The position numbers were made by a program, and so were the translations under genes. Positions 34,201 through 45,642 of a stretch of DNA of 64,000 nucleotides are shown here, in pieces (position 1 is the stretch's first letter; each line of letters begins with the position of its first letter). Source of the DNA: Linanthus parryae (lineage: Eukaryota; Streptophyta; Magnoliopsida; Ericales; Polemoniaceae); contig JALGPY010000009.1 of assembly GCA_023055425.1 (NCBI GenBank), positions 54,436,616 to 54,500,615 of the forward strand, in the 5' to 3' direction. Under the pieces are notes generated by a model that saw only the letters and a program-made list of their open reading frames with translations, had not been told where the DNA came from and made no database searches.

Positions 34201-35935
34201 TTTACGGAGAAATGGGAGAGTGCTATGACAGAAACATAGTTGCTATGAGTTCTTTGGAAACAACTTGGTATTTCTGCGAAAAATCCCTAGCGAGAATTCT
34301 CAACTTTGTGAAGTAGTTGGTTGGTGGTGTTAGTCTATTTCTGCACAAAGCTAATTTGATGTACATTTCAGCTCTATGTCAATGACTTGGTGCTTCATTT
34401 TGCAGATATTTTAGCTCTGGTTTGATTTTATTTTCTTTTCCGTTCCTGGTTCTGTTAGGTTGCATGTGAACCTTAGATATTTCCACAACGATTATCATTT
34501 GTATCTGTGCTTGTGCCTTGTTCTTGGGTTTGGTTTCGACCTACTCCTGGATTTGTTTTGAACTCTTTTATAATAATTCTATGGATGTTATCATATGTTG
34601 CCAAAGAACAATTCCCTTCTTTTTATACAGTGTATGAGATTATAAGATGTTTATCATTAGACTTCAGGTCTTGAAATGAAGAGTAAAAAAACTCGGTGAA
34701 ATGAGAAGTTGCTCTCTTTTGTTGTTGGAATTCTGTGCCTGCAGTCTTGCTAATGCTGATCTCATGCTAATTCATCCTTTTGCTTCTATGGAGAACTCTC
34801 TGTGACCAAAATATAGTTTGACCAGAAGAAGCCAAGCCATGAAATTTAGTGGATGCAGGTTTTAATTGGTATAGTGATATTCTTGTGTAGGCAAAGCTAT
34901 TCGTCTATCTGTGATCTGAAGGTGTGATTAACCTGAAGTTGGGATTACTATTCGTCCTACAGTCAAAACCAATGACTATATAAATAGATCAGTATAAAAT
35001 TCCTAGAAGATATAGGAGTAAAGGCTAGGTTTTTACCTAGATGAAGGTGAATAGCCATGGTTTTGAGCTCCTGAACCATCTCTGAATCTTAGAGAAACAT
35101 GAATCTTGATAAAAAGCTCAAAAGAATGTTCTTCTGAATAAGGGTCTCCAATCCGGCAATGCAATTTTAGATGGTTTGGTCATGGTTTAAGACATTGGGG
35201 GAAACTTCGGTTGCTTCTTTGATCTGAGTATCAATTAAGTATGCTTCACCCCTTTCACTGACTTTTCACTTTGTCCTGCTATTCATGAGTACTTCATTAG
35301 TTTCGCAGGTGACCTTCTAGATAATTCAGAGGCATTAAAGGCCCAAAGGTGCCATTGGGCCATGTTTCTTACCGCTCAATATCTTCAGACTGACCTCACT
35401 TTTCCTTGTGGTGTAGAAACTTATGTCCCGGCCCAAAATGCTAGACAATTCAGGAACATCGTCTGGGCAAACTGTTGAAAATAGACACAGACGGCGCAAA
35501 TCAGGACTCGTCACCCAAATGGGCCAGACCAATGGGTGTCACTGTAGTTGCGGCTGAAAAGGAGAAGGCAAATGACAACATTAAGGAAGAAGAAACTCAA
35601 AGAAATGCTGAAACATCAGTCCCATTTCCTGCTTGAAAATGGGACTCAAGTTACTCAGAAATTGATGCAGATATAGATAACGAGGCAACAAAGGGCAACC
35701 AAGGCTACTACTAGGAACGGAGCCAAGAAGAGAAGCGCAACTCAGTCCCATTTCCCGCTTGAAGAGAATTTTGAGAATCATCTTGTACAGAAGCAAAACA
35801 TCCCAGAAAATGAGGACCTCCTTCCGGTACTGGCACTGTTTACTTTCTGATTTTGATGTTGACAAGTCCATTCCATACTTTATCCTCAAAAGGAATCCAA
35901 GTTGCAAGCACTTCTGATGCTGTCGATGTAAATTT
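34201..35935 (+). other. Second copy of the coiled-coil block interior
   Basis: It parallels 3,324-5,770. The exon-like part around 35,300-35,935 is longer than in the first block and reads CGVETYVPAQNARQFRNIVW before stops. No intact gene. Confidence 0.5.
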
Positions 35936-35969
35936 TAGAAATCAGAACATATTTCTGACAATAATATTA

Positions 35970-36366
35970 TGGTGTGTTTGGATGATGAATTTCTAAACAA
36001 CTTGGGATTTTAAATGCTGGAATGTTGAAGTTCATCGTTTGGATGTTATTTCGATAAAACTGCATTTAACGATTCCAGGTTCGTAGAAATTAAAAATAAA
36101 AAGTAACAATTGGGCTTATGTATAATTTGTCATTAGACTCGCTAATGTCTTTTTGAAAAAAAAAAATCCTGGTGGTTCATGCGTGTACTTAGGTGGGACG
36201 GCAGTGAAGTAAGGCTGCAAACCGGAGAAGGCTAGAAAGCAAGAAAATTGGGTATTTGCCAAAGTTCAAGGCAGTAAGTTTGTAATATGCCATACCACAG
36301 GGGTGGTTTGTGTCATTTTCCCAAAGTTTATGAAATTCCATGTTTTCATTCTGCATCCACACACCA
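35970..36366. mobile_element. Tourist-like MITE, counterpart of 5,811-6,098
   Basis: It has the same terminal repeat (TGGTGTGTTTGGATG at left, ACACACCA at right) and the same intronic position. Here the left flank is TTA and the right is TTC; the first copy has TAA and TTA. Together they imply an ancestral TTA duplication. The interior differs in length from the first copy. Confidence 0.6.
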
Positions 36367-36415
36367 TTCTTAATAGCAGGTGTACAAATATTTTGATTTT
36401 TGCTATTTTTTTCAG

Positions 36416-36830
36416 CATCCAAGGGACCTGTCATTGCTCGTGTCCTTGCCCATTCTGGCGAAGAGGATGAGTCATTCACTTCAGTTCTATTTTCATTCAG
36501 CACCAGTCGTCTTCAGTCACTTTCTCCTCAGGAGGCTAAAGCAGTAATCTAGAATCTGCTGAATTTGCCGGAACATAGTTTGAAAGAGCTCTCTAAAGAA
36601 CTCGGGCAAAGCTCAAAAACTCTCAGACTTGAAAAAAGCAAGAGGCTAAGGAAGCGCCCAGAAGGAGATTGATGATCTAGATGACGAATAAGAAGACCTA
36701 TGGAGCGGCCTCCAAGAATGCTGAACCAAGAAAGAAGAAGTAATCAAACAAAGAGATCAGCTGAATGCTGATAGTTCTGAGCTCGTGGATGCATTACCGG
36801 GGAAAGAAGAAGTGATCAAAACTTGTCCAT
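36416..36830 (+). pseudogene. Coiled-coil gene family relic, copy P2b
   Basis: The acceptor is at 36,413-36,415. The exon retains the family pattern but has TAG near 36,548 at the shared position, further stops and frame changes, and a shortened helix. It parallels P1b. Confidence 0.5.
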
Positions 36831-37069
36831 TGTGGTTCTCTTTCAGTCTTTAGTATCCGAGATTGTGGCCTGTTCTTTGGTTTTGAACTCTTGTTTCTGA
36901 AATAAATCTATGGTAATTTCATCTGTTGCAAAAGAACTCTTACTCAAATATACCTTGTCCAGAAGAATCAAAAGCATGTTATTTAGTTGGATTGAGGCTT
37001 TGATCTGTGAGTGTGATCTGAAGTTGGGATTAGAAACTGTCTAAGGACTTTTATGCCGAAGTTCAGCAC

Positions 37070-38106
37070 CGCGTTCAAATACCCCTGCCACCAAAGGTTT
37101 TGAATTTCTGGTGGAGGATGAGTCATGACATTCTACCAACAACTTATAACCTGGTGGTTAGAAGAAGTAAAATTTCTGAGATATGCTCTATATGTGAAGC
37201 TGGTATTGAAGATCAAGAACATTGTTTTTTCCACTGTAAGTGGGTTCAGCCTATTTGGTTCACTTTGGGTCTGCTTGATCCAGTTATGTGTTCTAAGGTT
37301 GGTTCTGTGAAAAGATGGCTTCTTGATTTGGTGAGTAAAGTGTTGGATAATGAGATTAAGGAAGAAGTACTAATTGGATGCATTTTGTGTTGCTGGAATA
37401 TATGGAAAGCTAGGAACAAATGAATCTTAGAAAAACAGAATATTAATCCAGTATTGGTAGTGTGGGATTGTAGAAGGGATATTGCTAATTTGAAATTGTT
37501 GGAGGAGAAGAAGAAAAGCCAGTCACAGAGTAGGGGGGTTACTGAAAGAAGTGCAATAGCAAGGGAGGCAACAAAATGGAAACCACCAGACCCAGGCTTT
37601 GCAATGTTGATGCTGGGTGGATTGAATATGAAAAAATAGCCCATCTTAGTTGGCTTATCAGAAATCATAGAGGAGAGTTACTGGATTCGGGGTGGAGTAG
37701 AGAACCTGCTAATTCAGTTCTTATGAGTGAAGCCTTAGCTCTGAGGTTGGCACTTTGGAAATTAATTCCGAAGAAGTACCCATCTATCTCATTTGAAAGT
37801 GACTGCAAAATGCTAGTTCAGTATGTGAATTCAGAGAGTTCTAACTGGGAGATTGCATTTGTTCTAATGGATATTAGAAGAGGTCTGTTGATTCAGAAAG
37901 GGGACCTCTAGTGGATTAGTAGGGAGGCAAATTATGCAGCTGATGATATTGCTAAGTTAGCAGTTGATGAGACAAATAAGTTCCTTTTTCATATTGCTAT
38001 TTTGCTTAGATAGTAGTTTCTTTACTCATGTAGCTAAGGAGATGTGTAATGGTGTTGCTGATTAATGAAAATTCTCTATTTTGGCAAAAAAAAAAAAAAA
38101 AAAAAA
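37070..38106 (+). mobile_element. 5'-truncated LINE with zf-RVT and RNase H, poly(A) tail
   Basis: It encodes FWWRMSHDILPTTYNLVVR, the zf-RVT CSICEAGIEDQEHCFFHC motif and CCWNIWKARNK, then an RNase H domain with catalytic-type residues (NVDAGWI, MSEALALRLAL, ESDCKML, NYAADDIAK). Lesions are a TGA at 37,421-37,423, a frameshift near 37,600 and a TAG at 37,909-37,911. The element ends in about 21 A at 38,086-38,106. It sits inside the second coiled-coil block: the flank after the tail (GTACTAGTTTATTAG) matches 6,790-6,805 in the first block, which lacks the LINE. Confidence 0.8.
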
Positions 38107-38990
38107 GTTTGTAATTAGATTGTACTAGTTTATTAGTTTTACTACTCTCTCTGTCACAAAATAATTGTTTGGTTAGAGTTTTTTGGACAATTTGATTTAT
38201 CTGTTTAAGTAACAAAAAGAAACAAGGACTTGTAAACGCCTAACAACTTGTTACTTCGAATTTGACACCTATCTGATTTAGGTAGCAAAAAGAAACAAGA
38301 ACCTGTAAAAAAACTAACACCATATTACTTCCATAATGAGGTCATCAGTAATGTTCATTACTTCAAATAGCAAGATGAAAAAGGAACTTATTTGTTACTT
38401 TTGATTTCATAAGCTAATTATGACTATGGAAACTAAGCACATTCTTTCCATACCTATGTGTCACGAGGCACTAAGATAAAACTTGAAATATCAAATATGA
38501 AATATCTAATTTTCCAATCATTTATGTTACTTAGATCATGACGAGGGGCGGAGCTACTTGAGAACAAGGAGTGGCAATTTGTACCCTCTAATTATAGCTA
38601 TTTTACACTAATGTCATTTAGAAAATACATAAATATCCTGGTTGGAATTAATTTTTTTTATCACATTCTAATTTCCCCCGGCTAGTTCGATTTCCTTGCT
38701 CTGATCATGACCATGCAAGAGACTATGAAAGCGGTGGATATACTTGGAGACAAGCTGCCACCTCCAATCTTTCTCATTTTAGTCATACTATTACTATCCC
38801 CTAGTTATATGCGCTTTAGCCCGAATTCCCCGTGTTTCAATCAATCGAAACATTGCATTCTATCCGGGATATTCTGAAATTGACAGAATGACACATCATT
38901 GTTCTTGCTAATTTCTTTTAGCCCTCACTAAGATAAATTGTTGATCCGTCCTTCATGGTCAATGACTGGTCCACATGGACGCAAGTCGAC
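38107..38990. other. Intergenic, no gene; possible MITE fragments
   Basis: A one-sided Stowaway-like end lies near 38,138, and a GGGGCGGAG terminus near 38,545 has an uncertain partner near 38,960. Neither is firm enough to delimit. Confidence 0.35.
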
Positions 38991-38992
38991 AC

Positions 38993-39300
38993 TATAACTC
39001 ACACTCAACTTCATAAATTATAATTTTACCCTTTATTTATGTTTTCATAATAGGTTCTAGCTTCCCATATAAAGCATTATAACATCATCTCAATTGCGTG
39101 AGATTTAAATTGTAGCCTTATAATGTTTAATGTTCCAATTTAAATGACTTGACTAGAACTCACACTCAACTTTCATAAATTATAATTTAACCCCTTCTTT
39201 ATGTTTTCATTTTAGGTCCTAGCTCCCCATATAAGGCATTATAACAACATCTCAATTGCATAAGATTTAAATTGTAGCCTTATAATGTTAAATTTTCTAA
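38993..39300. repeat. Tandem duplication (about 150-160 bp x 2) upstream of the MYB gene
   Basis: The unit from AACTCACACTCAACTT through TTGTAGCCTTATAATG occurs at about 38,995-39,130 and again at 39,159-39,290 with scattered changes. It lies about 600-900 bases before the MYB start codon. Confidence 0.8.
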
Positions 39301-39754
39301 TTTCACTTCTCACTTGTTGCGTTGTAAAATTCTAACCTTTTAATGTCATTTTTACACCAAGAGGAATCTTACTACTTTCCAAGTTTATTTCATTGGTAGA
39401 TTAGTAATTAATAATCTAACAATTTACCCCCGACAAAATGAACGTAAAAAAGTGACAGAACAATAGCATGCAATTCGGAGCGAAACGCAAGCTCATGCCC
39501 TTAAAGTTTCTCTTCTATGAATTCCCCCTTATGGGTCTCTCTCTCACTTTTGCTTACCCTTCCCATCCCCAAAACTTGGTCCCACCTCTCTCTCTCATTT
39601 TTGTTTCCATCTTAGGTTCTCTACTTCTGCAAGGAAAGAGAGACAAACCCATCTCTTCATTTGTCAATCTCTCTCCTCTCTTATTTCAACATCAATCTCT
39701 TTCTCTCTCTCTATCCATCTCTCTCAATAAAAAGGAAACACACACACATACGTG

Positions 39755-39765
39755 TATATATATAG
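39755..39765 (+). promoter_or_regulatory. Probable TATA box of the MYB gene
   Basis: TATATATATAG follows a CT-rich stretch (39,590-39,725) typical of plant core promoters and stands about 130 bases before the ATG. Transcription start is inferred near 39,790. Confidence 0.5.
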
Positions 39766-39892
39766 AAGTAGGGTTCATTTCAAGTTCTTGGTGATCATTT
39801 GAGAGACAAATAGGAATAAATTTGTTTCTCTCTTTCACCAAAACAAATCTAGCTAGATATATTTGAGAGATACCACATATATTATAGGAATT

Positions 39893-41772
39893 ATGGTGGC
39901 CAGCTCCAGCAGCGGATCACGGGATGGCGCGACATCGGGGAGGAGGGGCGGCGGCGGCGGGGCGGCACATCATGCGGTGAAGAAAGGGCCGTGGACGGCG
40001 GCTGAGGACGCGATCTTGATGGAGTATGTTAGGAAGCACGGCGAAGGGAACTGGAACGCGGTGCAGAGAAATTCCGGGCTCATGCGATGTGGGAAGAGTT
40101 GTCGGCTCAGATGGGCGAATCATCTGAGGCCGAACCTACGTAAAGGGGCATTTTCTGCTGAGGAAGAGAGGCTTATTATCGAGCTTCATGCGAAACTCGG
40201 TAATAAATGGGCTCGCATGGCCTCTCAGGTTTGTCTCTCTTCCTTCTTAATTTACATTTCAATTCGTCTATAATTATATCGTTATAATTACACGAATTGA
40301 ATATATAAATGGACCATCTGATAACTGATAATCAAATTGTCCATTTAGATTTTATTTCTTCTTAGTTTTGTTCAATTCTGATGTTTCTAATTGTTGCAGC
40401 TTCCGGGCAGAACAGATAACGAGATCAAGAATTACTGGAATACGAGGGTCAAGAGGCTCCAACGTGCGGGATTACCAATTTACCCTGACGACATCCAGCG
40501 ACAAAACGACCACCCCCAACTCATAAAACGACATTCTTCCCTCCTATCACCACCACCACCGTCGAACTCCAAATTCAATAACCCCTCTTTCTCTCTCTTC
40601 ACACCCCCAAATTTCCCAACAATTGCAAACCCGTTTCTCTACCACCCCAACAGCAACAACAACAACAACGGCAACAACAATAACAGCCAATTCAAGCTGA
40701 ATTCCAATTTTACCCTCCCAATTTTGCCATTCTCTTCATCACCACCACCCTCAAGCTTGTTCAGCCAGAACTTTATCAATAACGACTTGTTACAAGTTTA
40801 TCCGAGTCAATACAAGTCGGCGGATTTTAATCCATTTGGTTTAGAGCTCCCTTCAGTCCAGTCTTCAGCCATCAGAGCAGTTACCACCACGCCAGCTTCA
40901 TCTGGGACCACTGGAGGGGATTACATGATGGGGACGGAGAATGACCATGACTGCGATCGTGGCGGTGGTAACAATAGTGGCTTGTTGGAAGAGCTTTTGG
41001 AGGAGTCAAAAGCTATGGCAAGTGCTGAGAAGTTGAAGAGAGAGTTGTCATTTGGAGATGACGGGATAGAGGATGTTGATGAATATTCAAGCTCTGCTCA
41101 CCCATCCATAGGTGAGTTGCGCTCATTTACTGTTCTTGGGTTATGAATTTGGAAGGGTAAAACGGTCTTTAAAAAATATTTATACTTCTTTCTTAAGTTA
41201 TTGAAAATTTGGAGTTAAGAAATCGGCTCATGAAGTCACACATAGGTACAAGGTGGAATTGTGTCATAAATAAGTGACTGAAATAGATAACATGACATAT
41301 AGTAAAGTTCTCAGCTATTGTCATAAATAATATTAAGTTGTGTTAAAAATTTGTATATTTTTGATTAAATCCTCAGTTAATAGTGGCTTCAATGCAAAAT
41401 AGTGTAAAATTTGTTTTGTATAATGTAATTCTCTAGATTTTAAGAACCCAAGATTTTAATGAATTTCTTTGTTGAAATATAGATGTGAAGGAGGAGCAAT
41501 TAGCAGAGTTGAACCCTATGGACGACGATCTCTCGAGCCTCCTCAACAATTTCCCGATGAGCGGCGCAGTTCCGGATTGGCCGGAAGCGGCTCCCGCCCG
41601 GTCGGATGACGAGCAATCATCAAACAACATCAAAAATGATAATTTAGCTTACAATAATAACCTAGCGATGTCATCGGGTGTTGAGCCATCTCCGTCCGCC
41701 GCGGTTGCCGTCGAGAACCCTAAGTGGGGAATGGGATCTTGCTGTTGGAATAACATGCCTAGCATTTGCTAG
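39893..41772 (+). CDS. R2R3-MYB transcription factor, GAMYB subgroup (MYB97/101/120-like), three exons
   Basis: Exons 39,893-40,228, 40,400-41,111 and 41,483-41,772 have GT/AG borders and join in frame to 445 residues. R2 covers about residues 30-81 (W34, W54, W74) and R3 about 83-132. The LPGRTDNEIKNYWNTRVKR segment starts exon 2, and LPIYPDD follows, a GAMYB-subgroup hallmark; MASQ before it favours the MYB97/101/120 branch over GAMYB proper (usually MAAH). Family members bind DNA and activate gibberellin-responsive genes, in Arabidopsis in pollen tubes, anthers and seeds. The C-terminus has Asn- and Pro-rich stretches, an acidic LLEELLEESKAM motif and a conserved-looking end (CCWNNMPSIC). 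A miR159 site lies in exon 2. The ATG at 39,893 leaves a Gly/Ser-rich 29-residue leader. Expression is unknown. Confidence 0.93.
40842..40862 (+). promoter_or_regulatory. miR159/miR319-type target site in the MYB mRNA
   Basis: TAGAGCTCCCTTCA, one other base and then TCCA pair with the miR159a complement; I count three mismatches in 21 positions, all towards the miRNA 5' end. The site encodes LELPSVQS at about residues 260-267, the position and peptide typical of GAMYB genes. It predicts cleavage or repression of the transcript outside the reproductive or aleurone stages in which miR159 is low. Confidence 0.85.
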
Positions 41773-42060
41773 TTAAGGTTGTTGTTTGTCTTAGGGTAAA
41801 TTATTTAATTTTGTTGTTAGTTGCTAAATTGTCCTAGCTAGCTAGCTAGGTCATATAAAATTTGGGTGAAATTGTTATATTTTAATAGACATTTCGTGAG
41901 AAACAATTTGTTAAGTTATGATTATTAAAAGAAATTAGAGCTTTTTTATTCTTTTTTTGAGGAAATAAATTAGAGTTAGAGTAAATTATTTTTATTTATT
42001 TATATCAATTTCGGTTCCACAAAATTTAACAAGCATAAGAGTACTGGCCATTTCATGACG
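41773..42060 (+). other. Probable 3' UTR and flank of the MYB gene
   Basis: AT-rich sequence after the stop codon with several AATAAA-like variants; the cleavage site cannot be fixed from sequence. Confidence 0.4.
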
Positions 42061-42079
42061 ATTTTGATTGAAATACTTT

Positions 42080-44110
42080 TTTATTGATTACAAAATCCAT
42101 ATGCAGAAATTATGAACTTCTGATTCAGTTATGAAATTTTCTCGGATCACTGATATTGCAAATGAAACAAACCGGTCACAAGGTATTATTTACTTCAAGA
42201 CATTTGATTATATTTGTATTTCGTTTTCCCCTTATATATTTATCATGTAATTCACGCGCAGTTGAGATACTCATTTTAGGGTTGTTTCGGAAAGTTCAAA
42301 CTACTTGACATTGATACTTAACTAAGGTCTAAGAATTGCATCAAACAGTATTCTCTAAAAAAAATATCATCAAAAAGTAAATAACTTTCATGGAATTGAA
42401 CTTAGGATTTAATGGCCAAGGAGCTGAAAATTTGTGCATTCAAAAGTTCATTTGTTCTGCACAATTTGAAGCTACAATTGTAATCAATCTGCACCGTGAG
42501 AATTGTTGTTGGAAGTAGGAGGTTTATACTAGAAAGACAATGAGTTTCTCCAAATGCATTCAATTTATAATTCTTTTACCAAGCATTTGTTTAAAAAAAA
42601 ATCACTTCACAGCTTCTGATTCAAATATGAAATCGTCTATGATCAATTATATCAGAAATTAAAGGAGACAGTCACAACATGTTGTTTACTTAAAAAAGAT
42701 GTGATCATATTTGTATTACGTTTTCCCCTTATTTATCATGTAATTCACGTGAAGCCGGAGTCCTCATTTTTTCCGGTCACTCTAGGAAAGTTCAAATTTA
42801 AATTTAATAAGTCATGTGTGTGTGTCATGTGTATAATAGAGTTAAACAGTTAAGCGATGTATTTTAAAAATGTCTGACAACTAAATTGCATAATGACATT
42901 GAGACTTAATTACGGTAGAACTTTTTCATTCAACCGTTATGCACAACATTAAGCTACAACAACAATCGATCTGCATCGTGAGTTCTTTTGTTAAAAGTAT
43001 TAGGCTTATACCAAAAACAGTTTATAATTTTTGTATCAAACATTTGTAAAATTATCAGTCCATAATTTCGAATTCAGTGATGAAATTGTCTGATCAGTTA
43101 TATAACAAATTAAAGAAACCAAGATATTACTTAAAAATTATATTTCTATTGCATTTCCCCCTTACTTAAAATGTTATTCACGTGCAGTGAGTATTCATTA
43201 GCTGGTCGCATTGTAAAAATATGTGACACTTAAATTGCATAATGCTTGACACTTAGACTTAATTAAGGTCGAAAAAATTCATCAAGCAATAAAACTCCTC
43301 ATCAAGTAACTTTTCAAGGAATGGAACTTACGTTTAAAGGTAGACATAATTATCTGGTTTAGAAGTTTCTGTAGTTCTTATTCTTTTAAGGCTTCACCAT
43401 TTCCTTTGTAGGTTTTAGTTTTGCTGAATTAAGAAATTATGTCTAGAATTTTATTCATGTAGCATGACTCCACTATCAGAAAATATGAATTTCTGATTTA
43501 GGTATGAAGTTTTCTTAGATCATTTATCTTTGAAATGAAAAAATGGCCACAAGATATTGTTTCCTTCAAAATTATGTATAATATTTGTATTTCATTTTCC
43601 CTTATTTATCATGCATGCAATGTAATTCACGTGGAGTCAAAGTATTCATTTTCCACCCAGGAACGTTCAAACTTGAACTTCGTAGCAAGTCAATTTTATC
43701 TTGTCACCAAGAATAATATGTAATACAGTTTAACAGTTACGTGACGTATTCCGAAATTGTGAGATACTTGAATTGTATTGAACCTGACATTGTGACTTAA
43801 TTAAGAGTGAACAATTTCATCAAACAGCAAAGCTCCTCATCACTTAACATTTAAGGGAATGGAAATTAGATTTTTCGGCTAAGGGAGCTGAAAATTTGTG
43901 CATTAAACTTTTTAAATTGTTATGCAAAATTTGAAGCTACAACTACAATATATTTTCAACTACAAAACTCAAATTTAATAAGCTGCATGGTCAAGCATTT
44001 TTGTTCTAGAATGGTAGGTTTACAAAGGTTGTGAGTTTCACCAAAAATATTTGATTTATAATTTTACCAAACAATTTTTAAATTTCCGGTTCAACTAATT
44101 TTCCAAGAAA
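42080..44110. repeat. Four degenerate tandem repeats of about 430-600 bp
   Basis: Two markers recur in order: a TTCTGATTCA-like stretch with TATGAAAT at about 42,118, 42,615, 43,070 and 43,490, and GTAATTCACG at about 42,247, 42,741, 43,174 and 43,622 (spacing 494, 434, 448). A third, GCTGAAAATTTGTGCATT, appears near 42,423 and 43,888. Units have drifted strongly. No coding frame. Confidence 0.7.
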
Positions 44111-44254
44111 AAAATCTGTAAAATATCGTTTGAACCCCAAAAACGCGGTTGTCAAAAGTCATAAAAATGTCACCGAGTTCTCATTGACAACAAAACCATC
44201 CCAATTATTCGATATTCTGAAAATTATCCAGTCTCTTAATCTAGTACATTCTAA

Positions 44255-44597
44255 GGCCCTGCTTTCTTTACCTAAATTTAGACGATTTTTTATCTTTTTC
44301 TAGAAAAAGATAAAAAGGTTGTTTACTTTGTGCCTATTAAGTTTTCTAAAAAGTTTTAGTTACCTTTTTAGTTGAAAAGGTTGTTTACTTAACTTCTATT
44401 TTACCTCCTAAAAAGTAGTTTTCAGGAGTAAAAAGATAAAAAAGTTGAAGTTGAAAAAAACTAACTTTTTTTAGTCTTATAAAAAGATAAAAAAGTTATC
44501 AGACATAAATTCTAACGAAAATGACCTTAATATAACTTTTTTTGTGACTTAGAAAAAGATAAAAAGTCGTCTAAAATTAGGCAAAGAAAGCAGGGCC
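44255..44597. mobile_element. Tourist-like MITE, 343 bp, TAA target duplication
   Basis: Terminal inverted repeats of about 50 bases start GGCCCTGCTTTCTTT at both ends with few mismatches. TAA lies immediately outside on each side (44,252-44,254 and 44,598-44,600), the PIF/Harbinger signature. No coding capacity. Confidence 0.85.
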
Positions 44598-44600
44598 TAA

Positions 44601-45582
44601 ATTCGGAAATTGAGAAGATGAAGCCAAATTGGACCAAAACCTTCTTTTTCCGAGATCTCGCTAAAAAGGATGTAGCCAAATCTGGAGGGTTCCTAAATAT
44701 AGGAAGTAACTTTCGAATAGAGACCAAAATAAATGTCTTATTGCCAACTTGGGTTTTGCTTTATTTCTATTTTCTTTTAGAAAAAAGTTTCTTTATTCAT
44801 TAAAATGTACTTATGTAATTCATTATTTGCAGATAAAGGGATTATGGTCACGCATACCATCTTCCCCCCAATCACAGCCCACTTTGCTCTCTCTTCTCTC
44901 ATACGGATGTAAGAAAATGCGGCTGCGAATTTATTCAGTCTTTCCGGAACATCACTGTCATTTTTTCACGCACAACAATAAATTGTTCATCTGTACTAAT
45001 GTATGAACGCTTAAACACGATGTTTGCCCTTGTTATTTCGAAAGTGGTGTTATGGCAGGACCGGATAATTGTTCCGACATCGATGATGTTTGCAGAGAGA
45101 AAGAGATCAAGTTGCTTTTATAAAGAGTGACCGCACAAACATGCTTCATGTTTTCGTCTACTATACTTAGTAATGATCTTTATCATGTTATTATCTCTTT
45201 TTCCCTTATGCTGACATCTCTTGAAAATAATAACATTTCCCCTGACTTTTATGTCGTCTACATTTGATTGTTCCAGATTCTCACGCTTTTTAAATTTTGA
45301 TCTATTTTTTTTTCCGAAAATGGATTTACATTTAAGCTTTCAAGCATTAATGCAATTGAACAAGTTTGTGTTAGAGTAAATCTTCCATCCAAAAGTTGTG
45401 TAATTCCTTAATTTATTCCTTTAGGTATAGATTTTTCTTATGAAACATAAAAATTGCATGAGTGAATATAGAGAGGTTGATGTGCCCATAAACATGCAAA
45501 GCACTAGATGCACAAGTTGAAGCATCCCTAATACCACCTTATTTCAAGCCATTGAATCCTATCCCTTAACAATGACCCCTCC

Positions 45583-45642
<60 letters not shown>

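Noticed and set aside
38138..38170. Stowaway-like terminus (CTCTCTCTGTCACAAAATAA)
   Set aside because: No complementary second end within a few hundred bases.
38545..38960. Possible hAT element (GGGGCGGAG left, GATCCGTCC right)
   Set aside because: Terminal similarity is only about eight bases and the flanking duplication is not convincing.
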